Shown here: in pieces, positions 1 through 10,500 of the stretch
Layout: the number at the start of each line of letters is the position of its first letter
Numbering within the stretch: position 1 is the first letter of the stretch
Origin: Gentiana macrophylla
Lineage: Eukaryota > Streptophyta > Magnoliopsida > Gentianales > Gentianaceae
DNA: 64,000 nt
Reading direction: 5' to 3'
Assembly: GCA_026214975.1 (NCBI GenBank)
Contig: CM047810.1
Coordinates: 97,666,316 to 97,730,315, forward strand
Translations under genes and position numbers: made by a program
Notes under the pieces: model-generated
What the model saw: only the letters and a program-made list of their open reading frames with translations
Database searches by the model: none
Told to the model about the DNA's origin: nothing

Positions 1-433
1 CTCTGATCATGAGGGATCTGTCTTGGTATCAAAAGGGTTTTTACCTCAAAGTCTTTATTAGGGAGCAGCTCTAGCAACAAAGGATTCATCCCAGTGGAAC
101 CATAACAACGGGAAGAGGAAACATCCTTGGTGTGAACACTGTAAAAAGGCTGTTCACACCAAAGACAAGTGCTGGAATCTTCATGGAAAACCTGACAATA
201 GGAAACCAGCCAATCAGGGAAATAAAGCTATGGCAGACATGTTCAGGCTGAGAACAAGAGTCAAAATGAATCTGCCAGCTTCAGAAAGGAGCAAATTGAT
301 GCCTTAAGTTATCCTTGCACTATGTTCCCACCAAATCTCAAGTGGCTGACATTCTGACAAAGTCTACCACTACTGCCGCGTTTCAAGAGCAAGCTTGGTT
401 GTATCAATATATACAAGCAAGCTTGACGGGGGG
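1..433 (+). mobile_element. Copia remnant: gag zinc knuckle joined to RNase H tail
   Basis: A gag nucleocapsid knuckle of the CX2CX4HX4C type (Cys-Glu-His-Cys ... His ... Cys) is read at about 131-172. At about 309-433 the frame reads the end of a Copia RNase H (HYVPTKSQVADILTK), followed by a purine-rich tract next to the LTR at 434. In an intact Copia element these parts lie about 3.5 kb apart, so protease, integrase and reverse transcriptase are deleted. The element runs off the left window edge. It cannot be functional. Confidence 0.8.
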
Positions 434-742
434 TGTAGAAACAATAATTTGTTTATTATTGGTTAGTCTTCTATTTTCTTTCTTCCTAATGGCTACCATC
501 TTGTATCTATTTAAACTCTTTAGTTCTTCAGTTAATAATAAGAAATAAGTTTTACATTCTACTTTGTCTTATTCTTCTCTACTTGTTATTTCTCTACAGG
601 CTTCTAGGGTGCCTGTCCTAAAATTTTGGAGTTTGTTTTACTCAAGGCTCTAGATTTTTCCTATTTAAAGGCTTGACCAGCCTCATTTTATGTAATTGAA
701 TTATAAAAATATATTATTATTCCTCCTATCTTTCTTTCAACA
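434..742 (+). repeat. Copia LTR with PPT on its left and PBS on its right
   Basis: The LTR starts TGTAGAAAC and ends CTTTCAACA, giving imperfect terminal inverted repeats. A G-rich polypurine tract lies at 425-433. A primer-binding-like TGGTATTACAGCC follows at once at 743-755. So this 309-bp LTR acts as the 3' LTR of the fragment on its left and the 5' LTR of the fragment on its right. Confidence 0.75.
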
Positions 743-1434
743 TGGTATTACAGCCTAGGTTTCTCGAAACCCAGGCCGCTAATATGAATTATAGGACGGT
801 GATGGTGGGTAGCAGGATTAGCACTTCCTTTGGAATCTGTACTCAAACGTGGGAAATTCTTTACATAATTATGAGTTAAATACATGACTCTGGAATCTGA
901 AACAGGAGGCCAAGGATGTGACTACAGACTACAACAAAATAGTTACACTTAGGCAAAAATTGGACCATTGTCATGATGATACATAAAACTGCGTGGGTAC
1001 AAAATTTAAAAAATGAGAAGAAAATGAAAGGGTGTACTCTTTCATATTAAGGCTGAATCAGGAGTTACATGATGTTAGAGGTATAAATCTAGGAAGAAGA
1101 CAATAAAGGCATGAAGCAGAAACTCTGGTGTGACCATTGCAAAGAACAAGGTCATACTAGGGAAACCAGCTGGGGTATTCATGGAAAACCCCAAAACTGG
1201 AAGCCCAGTTGTGAACGGGGAGGAACTGGAGAAGCAAGCAAAGGCTAACAAAGCAACATTTGAACCGGGTTAGAAGAGTATGCCTGGAAATCTGCTCCTT
1301 ACACATGAGCAACTAGAGCAACTCAGCCTGTTTCTCTCAAACCAGAACCAAATCAATTCGTCCAAATAGGAATTAGAAAGGGTCTATAATTTGATGACAA
1401 TTTATCACAACTCACAAAATGGGACAAGGATATC
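743..1434 (+). mobile_element. Copia leader and gag remnant
   Basis: After the primer-binding site, degenerate gag can be read in shifting frames. A stretch at about 1020-1100 reads ENERVYSF, matching the gag of the element at 9976-15042. A zinc knuckle follows at about 1125-1185 (WCDHCKEQGHTRE, then HGKP), but its last Cys is replaced. Many stops interrupt the frame. At about 1435 the sequence switches to minus-strand integrase, so this is a truncated second unit of the tandem Copia arrangement. Confidence 0.7.
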
Positions 1435-2725
1435 TAGGGCCACAGGCCCTTTTTGGTTGTTTGATAGCTATAGGAACATCAAGAAGGGGTTTCCCTCTTA
1501 CCTGTTACAGATTCTGACTCCAAGAGTGATTCCTGCTGATCTCCTGGATTCATGGATTCGGATTGGTCCTGTAGAAGAGGCTGCCCATCGAGTTGATTAG
1601 GTGCTTCAATCGCTTGCCTGGACCGTTTCTTGTGATAGACCTTCCCTTCGAACTTTTTCAGAAAAGGAGGTTCATCTTGAACCTTCCCTTCACCTGTTTT
1701 TGTTTCATCCAGATTCTTTATCTCATAATTCTCCACATTACTACTCAACTCTTCATCTAGCCAATCCAGGGTTTGGAAATTAATCATAGACCGACTCTCC
1801 CCCCTTCCTTTTTACGAGTGAAAGCTAACTCTTGTTCAACAGAAGCCACATCCAAAGACACATAGATTTTACTGCTCTCAAAATCAAGACACGTATAACC
1901 TTTTTGACAAGAATTATAACCCAGGAAAACACATCTCTTTGACCTAGATTCCAAGCTTGGTATGGTTGTGTTGTACATGCTCATTTGTTATATCAATAGT
2001 TGCTTTGTTGTCACAAAAGAGACACATAGGTAAAGACAAAGATAGCTTCAGATCTTCTAGAACCAGATTTATCTTAGAGCCTCACTGATTCCTTGAGCTA
2101 AGACTCTGATCTCAGCCTCAAAACTACTTGTAAGAATGAGAAAATTATTCTTCAATATTAAGAATAGAAAGGTAAAGCTCATCAAAACTCTTAAAACTAA
2201 GCCTCTCCTTTCTATAAGAGGAGAGAAGTCCAACGGCTAGCTGGATGAACAAGAAACACTGCTCCAACGGCTAGTGGGACAAGAGGAAACACAAATAAAA
2301 AGGAGGGAAAAGAAAGCCTGCTAGTAAGCCACTATTTAACCCTTAAGTGGGACCAATGAAGCATCGCAAGACATATTTGATTAAGCTCATATTCAAACAC
2401 TATTCCTAGCCACAGCTCCTTGTTCTTACTCCACGTCACCACCAAGTTTCCCCATACATAAGCACAATAGCCAGAAATAGAGTTTCTATCCTTGGTGCAT
2501 GAAGCACAATCAGCATTAGTAAATACCTAGACACATTTTTAATCAGTTTACTTAAAGTGCAGACCCTTCCGACGAGTCAACTTGAGATACTTGAGAATTC
2601 TATGAACAACATCTAGGTGTTTCTAGGTAGGACTTTGCATGAAAAATATCTACTTTTAACTTGATACTTATTTAGGCTAGGTTAAGCCGCCACAAATAAA
2701 CCTCTATTACACATCCGATAATTAC
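1435..2725 (-). mobile_element. Minus-strand Copia pol mosaic (RNase H joined to integrase C-terminus)
   Basis: Read on the minus strand from high to low coordinates, RNase H coding comes first: NSISGYCAYVWGN at about 2490-2430, then after an LTR insertion FEAEIRVLAQGI and CDNKATIDI down to about 1955. The frame then switches within a few bases to integrase C-terminal coding (SKRCVFLGY, then QKGYTCLDFES, about 1950-1790) and the variable linker before reverse transcriptase (1787-1440). In an intact Copia polyprotein integrase precedes RNase H, so the two blocks come from different units or a rearrangement. Confidence 0.75.
2129..2399 (-). repeat. Solo Copia LTR inserted in an RNase H reading frame
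   Basis: A 271-bp LTR lies in the same orientation as the surrounding pol. On the plus strand it starts TGTAAGAATGAG and ends AAACA, and it shares the motif TCCAACGGCT with the LTRs at 15063 and 19908. It is flanked by CTACT (2124-2128) and CTATT (2400-2404), a 4/5 match for a 5-bp target duplication. Removing it with one duplicate makes the flanking RNase H read on without a break (VARNS then FEAEIR). No internal sequence remains. Confidence 0.8.
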
Positions 2726-2737
2726 AGTACAGAAATA

Positions 2738-3009
2738 CTCCCTCCATTTCAATTTCTATGATGTAGTTGCCAAAATTATTTGTTTCTTTTTATCTGAGGT
2801 AATCTCATTTCCAATGTTGCATTTATTGTCTTTTTCCTTGTTTTCCCTTATTTGTTTCAATAGGATATATAAAAAGAAGGTTACATTAAATATGTCAAAG
2901 AGCTTTCTAGTTATTTTATTCTTAAAGTCAGTGCATTAACTGACTTTCTTAATATGTGTGATTTTGGCAAATACATCAGATGAATTGGCATAATTTGGAA
3001 TAGAGGGAG
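2738..3009. mobile_element. Stowaway-type MITE
   Basis: The 272-bp element begins CTCCCTCCATTTCAATTT and ends with the approximate inverse (GGAATAGAGGGAG). It is flanked by TA on both sides (2736-2737 and 3010-3011), as expected for Tc1/mariner-derived Stowaway MITEs. It has no coding capacity. The 225 bp between this element and 3235 hold nothing I can identify. Confidence 0.9.
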
Positions 3010-3234
3010 TATAATAGAAAGCGCGAATATGCGGCCCTCACTACATGTATTTTGACACTGATGTATGTGTGGCTATTGTAGCCTATTGGTCTGGCCTTCT
3101 TTATTTTTTTCTTCATGCCATCACATATAACCTTTTAGATGGCTACATTGCTTTTTGCTACCTGAGGTCCTGGACTGCTGCTGAAGCCATCCTGACTGTG
3201 GTTCCTTTTCATAGTTCAGCGGTTAGGGTGGTTA

Positions 3235-3872
3235 GGGCACTCCCAGCAGAAGCCCTATATGGTGCCCTATCCCTAAAATGAAGATAAAAAATAGAGTTTA
3301 TTCCACAGCAGAGTCCCTATCCCTATTTGTTTTTAGGGATATGAACAGTGTATCCCTACTTGTGGGGATGCACTATTCACGCCCTAAACATATTTAATTA
3401 TTAAAAATTATATGGATAGGGATGCTGCTGGAGTGAAATACTCCCTCCGTCCCGTATTATAAGTCCTTTTGGACTTTTCACACAGATTAAGAAAAATCAT
3501 AAATGAGTTACTTTTTAATATTTCAATGCAAAATATTGTATTGTTTTTTGGGAGTGGCTTGTAATATTGCATTTTTAGTGTGAAAGTGAAAACAATGCAT
3601 TAATCTTGTATTGAAATGTGAGAAGGAATTATATTTTGGGACACCAAAAAAAGCTAAAAAGACTTATATTGCGGGACGGAGGGAGTAATAAATATTTAAT
3701 GTGTATAAATAGGGTTGTGAGGTAGAGTATGTATTATTTAATATTATTTGAAATGTTATAGGGATAAGGATAGGGATGCTGTTGTTTTTGGATTGAGATG
3801 TTGTAAAATAGGGATATGTATTATTTTATATTATTTTAGGGATAAAATTTGGTGCTTCTGCTGGGAGTGCCC
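3235..3872. mobile_element. Tourist-type (PIF/Harbinger) MITE with a nested MITE
   Basis: The ends are a perfect 19-bp inverted repeat, GGGCACTCCCAGCAGAAGC, at 3235-3253 and in inverse form at 3854-3872. Both sides carry TTA (3232-3234 and 3873-3875), the 3-bp target duplication typical of PIF/Harbinger elements. The body contains repeated motifs such as ATAGGGAT and no ORF. A Stowaway MITE sits inside at 3441-3685, so the original element was about 390 bp. Confidence 0.9.
3441..3685. mobile_element. Stowaway-type MITE nested in the Tourist element
   Basis: The 245-bp element has inverted ends CTCCCTCCGTCCCG...CGGGACGGAGGGAG and TA on both sides (3439-3440 and 3686-3687). It lies inside the Tourist MITE, so it is the younger insertion. 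Confidence 0.92.
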
Positions 3873-4152
3873 TTAGCACTCCACAGCCCTCATGATCCCC
3901 CCCCCCCCCCAAAGAAAGTACAAAGGAAGGAATGCAACGGACCCCCTCATTTACTTAGTTTAAGAGCCTTTTTTTAATTTAATTTTTTTCCTCATGCACT
4001 TTGTGACTCTGGAATATGTTGCTGCTATAGCATGTGTTTTAGTTAACTTTTCAATTAAATTCTTAATGGAAAAGAGTTCAGCCAAATAGAAGTTGTAGCA
4101 CGGCTTAATGCTGATGCTGGTAGTGAAGTTTATGCCTTTGCTTTTTGTGTAG

Positions 4153-6382
4153 GTCACAGATGCTCCTGAGATCCACTCCAATGGGTTTCACATCAAATTT
4201 GACACGACTGTGGGAGAAATTGGTTTTGTTTTGCCAACTGCAGTTCCTCCTTGTGATATTGGGATGTATACCAGGTTGGCTTCTTCAGAGTTTGATCAAT
4301 TGAATTATGACTCTTGGAGGACTTGCATTGTGCTACCTTTTAAAGGAAATGTTTCATCAAGGTTCAGCTTGAGCGACATAATGTCAATGTTTTCAGACCT
4401 TCATCCATCTCTGCTACTTTTCCTTCACCGTCTAAAGTGCATCAAGTTTAGGAACATGTTCAGTGATTCACTTATTGTCATGAAGAAAGAAGTTGTCGCT
4501 GATGGGATTATTAAAACAACCAATGGAAAGGAGCATATGTTTTGGCTTGTGGTATCCCAGAAACTGCAGGCTAAATCCATTCGTTGTGATGTCCAAAGTA
4601 CAGAAATTTCTGTAGCCTTTGCGTTGGAGGAAACAAGTGATGGAGGTTACATTCCCCATCTCAGCCAGCAGCCTGTTTTTGCTTTCCTCCCTTTAAGAAC
4701 TTACGGCCTCAAATTTATTGTTCAAGGTGATTTTGTTTTGCCATCTTCCAGAGAAGAAGTTGATGGAGATAGCCCTTGGAACCAGTGGTTACTATCAGAG
4801 TTTCCTGCTTTGTTTGTCAGTGCAGAAAAATCCTTTTGTGAACTTCCTTGCTTCAATACTAGTCCAGGAAGAGCAGTCACAGCATTTATGAGCTTTGTTC
4901 CCCTTATTGGAGAGGTGCATGGTTTTTTTTCTTGTTTTCCAAGGATGATTATTTCCAAATTACGGATGTCAGATTGCCTGCTTCTGGAAGGGGATGTCGA
5001 GTGGGTTCCTCCATGCAAGGTTTTGAGAAATTGGAGTGTAGAATCTCGTGTTCTTTTGCCTGATAAGTTGCTTCAAGAGCATCTCGGTCTTGGCTTCCTG
5101 AATAAGGATATAATTTTACCAGATTCATTAAGCAGGGCTTTGGGTATAGAGGAGTATGGGCCTAAAACGTTAGTGAACATATTGCTGTCTTTGTCTCGCT
5201 CCAAATCTGGTTTAGAAAATATGGGGCTGCAGTGGTTATCTGCCTTGATTAATTCAATTTATATAATGTGTCTAAATTCTGGATATGAAGCTGATCTCAT
5301 AAGTAATCTCAAGAGAATTCCTTTTATTCCTCTTTCAGATGGTAAATATGGTTCGGTGGAAGAGGGAACAATTTGGTTGCACTCTGGTGTTTCAGGGGTC
5401 GAAGAGTGTAACTTAAAAGTTTTTTCAAAATTGTATGCCAAACTTCGAACAGTGACCTCCGAGCTGTTCCCCACAGCAGCTGTAGACCAGTCTTGCATTG
5501 ACACATCTGTTGGGGAGAACGTTGCTAGAATGCTTCTTAAGCTCGGTGTGCAACGATTATCTGGTCATGAAATTGTGAAAGTGCACATCCTGCCAACCGT
5601 ATGCGAGGCATCACTACCTCTGGGAACGATGACATAATAGCTGAATACCTTGCTTTTATTATGACACATTTAGAATCAAGTTGTCACAACTGTCAGAAAG
5701 AGGGTGAATGGATTATGGGACAGATCGTAGCAAAGCTTCAATTTTAACTAACTTTGGCTATAAAAGGTTTGACGAGGTGCCGATTCATTTTAGTAAAGCA
5801 TTTGGTAACCTAATTGATGTTAAAAAGTTAACTGATGGAACTGATGTGAAGTGGTATGAAATTGATAATATCTACCTAAGACACCCTGCCACTAAATCAA
5901 TGCGTGATGGTGTGATGAAGTGGAGAAAGTTTTTTAAAGTATTAGGCGTCACCGACTTTGTTCAAGTTATTAATAGTGAAAAACGGATTGGGGATGTATG
6001 TAAGGATGTTCTTAAGGAATTCCTGCTGAGCGGAAACATGATTTCCTTGGATGAAACTGTAGTCGACTGGGAATCTCCGGAGTTGGTTAACTTGCTATCC
6101 TCTTTATCCTCTAAAGGTGATCATGAAAAGTGCAAGTACATGTTGGAGATTCTTGATTCAATGTGGGATGACTGCTTCAGTAGTAAGGCGCATGGTTATT
6201 TCAAAGCCACTTCCTGTTCTGCAGGAAAACGTTTCAAATCATCACTTGTGAGCAGCCTCCAGAATGTTCGGTGGATGGTGTCAACTGTTGATTGTAACCT
6301 TTACTTTTCTAAAGACTTATTCCATGATTGTGAAGCAGTTCACTCAATATTGGGAATCACCGCACCTTATGCTGCTCATAAG
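4153..6382 (+). CDS. NOV: NOV-like large exon, with two frame breaks
   Basis: The exon opens after a TGTAG acceptor with [17 protein letters not shown], the strand following the expected GFKSVFR motif of the ATPase domain. It stays open to about 5605. The reading then continues in another frame ([16 protein letters not shown], about 5610-5725) and in a third frame from about 5727 ([14 protein letters not shown]) to the donor AAG|GTAAGG at 6382/6383. Each shift equals the loss of one base, and the conserved sequence resumes immediately both times. Total coding is about 744 codons. Confidence 0.85.
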
Positions 6383-7455
6383 GTAAGGTTACACAATTTT
6401 ATTTCTCATTTCAATTTTTGTTGGCCTTTGTTCATGTCGATTTTTTAGTCTCCCTCTCTCTTCACCCTTTCTTTGTCTTAACACCTTTGGACTGGGGTGT
6501 TAGGGGTGGGGGTGGGACCGTTAGTTCTGTGTAAGTGTTGCGACATAGGAGACTTGTAGGATTTTGAAATACATTAAGCTAAGTGTTTTAAATGTGAGTT
6601 TTTAAATTTGAAGTTGAGCTTGCCCTTAACTTTGGGAGGCTCCCGTATATGGATAATGATCGTTGATCACTCTAGGGCTTATGATCGAATCTATATGGTC
6701 CAATCTCTGTAGCAGACTTGTTTCAGTCTGATATCTGTACTGCAGTTTCATCCTTTTTCTCGATCTTTTTTTCCACAGGGAGTGATCTTTTACTTTTTTT
6801 TAAAGAATAGTAATTACTCCCTCCGTCCCAATTTGTTTGGGACTTATTCCTTTTATGGATGTCCCAAAATAAGTCCCATTACTAATGTGTAGACATAAAG
6901 TTGCTTCTTAAATGTCTAAAATGCCCACATGTCAACATTTATTGAAAAATGTAAGGACAATATAAAATGGGTGTTATTGTAAATTAGTCATGTTTTTAAT
7001 GACTAGACAATTCAATAATGATGTTTCAGTAAATTTCATGAGTTTCAAAATGTCCCAAACTAACTGGGACTGAGGGAGTAAAATATAAGGCATCCTGGTG
7101 AATGGAAGCATCTCACGTATGCGGGGTGCAAACCGTTTACGTCTGCGATAAATTAAAATTCCATCTGCAAAATGCAAATATCCGTGCCTAGGAATATATA
7201 TAGAACCAAATTATGTAATGTGACATACATCGTTTTTAATAGTCTTTGGACCTATGATGCACGGATACTCCATCCTGCAAGCGTATCCCGTATCCGATAC
7301 GTATCGGATACCGATACTCCACGGATACTCAGGATACTCCGTTGGATACGTTTCTGGGGCAAATTGTAATTTTCAAAAGTTGAATACTTTACCGGATACA
7401 CGTATCATGACTACAGATACTGAGTATCCGAGCTATAAGATAGCACACACACTGC

Positions 7456-7541
<86 letters not shown>

Positions 7542-10500
7542 TGCGTGTGTGTGTGTGTATATATACACATATATAGTCATTTTATTTTAATTATTTACAT
7601 TTTAGTCCTTATATTTTTATTATTTACAAATACACCCCGTATCCGTATCCTATATTTTCGTAAAATCTCGTATCAGCGTATCCCGTATCCGTATCTGTAT
7701 CCGTGCATCCTAGCTTTGGACCAACATAATAGAAGCAAGATAAATCAGCATGTATCAAATTGAAAATGTTGTTACCACCCCCACTCCCTCCCCACCCCAC
7801 AAAATATGTTTTACCCTTACTTTAATGTTTGGCAGGTAGTAAGTCAAAAGTTGCTTGAAGGTCTTGGTTTGAAATCCCAAGTGACGCTTGATGACATTTT
7901 GGATGTGCTTAGAATCTGGAGGAAAATGGAAAACACATTCAAAGCGAGGTATATTTTTGTATGACTACTTAGAGTGCGTGAGACTCAGAGAGTGTCATTG
8001 ATCGTTTCTTTACCAGCGCTGATAATTATTTTGAGTTTCTGAATCCTAATTTTTCATTGTTTCTGCTTTAATTTTTTACTACAACATCTAAAGCAGTATA
8101 TTTGTTTTCTAAGATAGTTTTTGTTTTTGATACTCAAAGTGAAGACTATACAATATACACATCTTGCTTTTCGATGCATTCGTGAAGATTGGAAAGGAAA
8201 TAAATTTTCAGATTACTGTAGAATATGGAGGATTTATGATGATTGTATGAACCTTGTATTAGTCTTAATAAATGGTTTAATTAGAGGGCTTTCTTTCCCT
8301 CTTTTCCCCTTGTTTTCTCATATGTTCCACTGTCCAACTAGCCGTAGGAGCAGTGTTAATGAGTTTTAACCCTTTATTCTGAATGTACAAGAATACTTTC
8401 TCTCATTCTCTTATTCCTACATGGTAAGAGCATTAGGCTCTTTTCTGGAAAATTTCTTGAATTCCCTGAATTCTTTTCTTGTTCTCTTCAATGGCTGAAT
8501 CAACTGCTACAAGTACAGCCACTGAAAATATCTCCTCCGGAACTCCTATAATCTCACGAGAACTTCAAAACATTCAGGCTGCTTATTAGCTAAATGGAAA
8601 GAATTACTTAAAGATTCCAATCTAGGTTTGTAGCTAAAAGGAATACGACCCTAACTGAATTTAACTTTGCAACAGGTGCAAAGGTCTCTTGCCGTAGGAC
8701 TGGGTGAAAACCTTAGCAACAGGCCTAGCCTTGTATTTACCAATGCTCCATTTGAATTTTATTTAATTTTGAAAATCCACTTACATCCCACATGTTTCTT
8801 TCCTTATGGCAGCTCAGTGATCTCCCAAGTCACATTCTCAGTAGAGCCCTTAGTTCTTCATCCTAGGCCTTCTTTCCAGTGAGGTTTAGACAAGGCTTCC
8901 TGAACTGTTGTGGGATCTGCTGACCGTCTAAGTTGGCTGAAAGGATTTGTATTTTCGTGACAGGATTTTATAGGATATGAAATTATAGATGGGTTTCTCG
9001 GTGCAGTTCCTGGTCCCGTTCCTAAGGGCTATAGGCCTGTCATCAAGGAGAGGGTCTTCAACGTCATTCTGTACCTTCGGTAGTTTAGTTTTCTGGGTTA
9101 GTAATATCAACTTGTATGCTAGATGGTGGTTTCCTAGAGTAAACTTGGATAATGAGGGGTCTTGAAGGAATCTGAGTTTCAACTCTTCCGGTTGACTCAC
9201 TCAAATTTTCTTCCTGGTTACTAGTTTCAGTAGTTTGGTTGGGAAGATCTTGAGGTCCTGGGTGAAACTCTAAGTCTGCAGGGAGAGATGGAGGCTCAAA
9301 TTGTAAATCCCAGCTTCGTGAATCATGCAGGGTTGAGTTTTTCTGAGTTTCCCCTTTGATTAGGGGAGTACCATACACTTGGTGGCCTTATGATCAAGTT
9401 TACCCCTGTGATGTATGTGAACAAAAACAATACACCCGAACACCTTTTGAGATAAATTAGATAAAATATGAGTATTCGAAAACATGTCAGTTAGCACTTG
9501 GACCTGAGTTCTAAAATTCACGACCCTAGAGGACATCCTGTTATTAAGGTAGGTGGTACTAAAGAATCTGCGTCCCTCAAACGAAATTCAGGACATTCAT
9601 TGAAAATCACAAGGATCTTGCCACTTCAAGGAGATGCCTGTGTTTCGTTCACCCACCTCATTTTGTTGTGGTGTGTCAACACAGGGGTTAAGTTGACAAT
9701 ATCTTTGTCTTTCAAAAAATGTCCCATAGTTTTTCAAAACATTCGGATCGATTATCGATTTCAATACTTTTATCTTTGAACTAAACTGGTTTTGAAACAT
9801 GTTATAACAATTTCTGATCAATGACAGTTGACCCTCTGTTACGGAGGTCACTTCAATCGAAGGTAGAGTCGATTAGGTCGATGACATTTTGCAAAATGGA
9901 GATGAGAAAATTTAAACTTTTCATTGCGGAAGAAGAGATCAGAGAATTGGCTCCGACACCATGTAAGAAGATAGGTGTTAAAAGGGAAGAAACCTTTTTA
10001 ATTAAGGCTTCAATGTTTTATTCATAGACTGGAATGAGGTATTTATACAATTAGACTTAGGAGTCTTGACTAGTTAGGTCTCTAGGTATGAATAAGATCC
10101 TAACAGAATCAGAAAATAAATATAAAAGTAAATGCCTCATATTACGGCTACAATCAAAATAATAAACAATAAAATCTCCACAAATCATGGCAACAAATCA
10201 TAACAATAAATGACATCCTGGCAGAAGATCTTTTCTCAACACTCCCCCTCAAGTTGGGGAAAAGATATCTATCAGACCCAACTTGCTCACAAAGTATTCA
10301 AACTGTCTTCTTGCCAGTGCTTTAGTTAGGCCATCTGCAATTTGCTGTGTAGATGGAAGAAAGGGCACACAGAACAATCCACTCTCCAACTTTTCCTTAA
10401 TAAAGTGCCTATCTATTTCCACATGTTTGGTCCTGTCATGTTGCACAGATCATTAGCAATGTCAATGGCTGACTTGTTGTCACAATATAGTCTCATAGGG

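Noticed and set aside
3897..3910. Run of 14 C
   Set aside because: A simple homopolymer in the NOV flank with no further meaning; its length may also be inexact.
4468..5506. Antisense ORFs (63-98 codons) opposite the NOV exon
   Set aside because: They are shadows of the conserved plus-strand coding sequence.
7254..7763. 169-codon plus-strand ORF and a 63-codon antisense ORF rich in Tyr-Ile
   Set aside because: Both are produced by the (TA)n and GTATCC repeats of a MITE and have no protein similarity I recognise.
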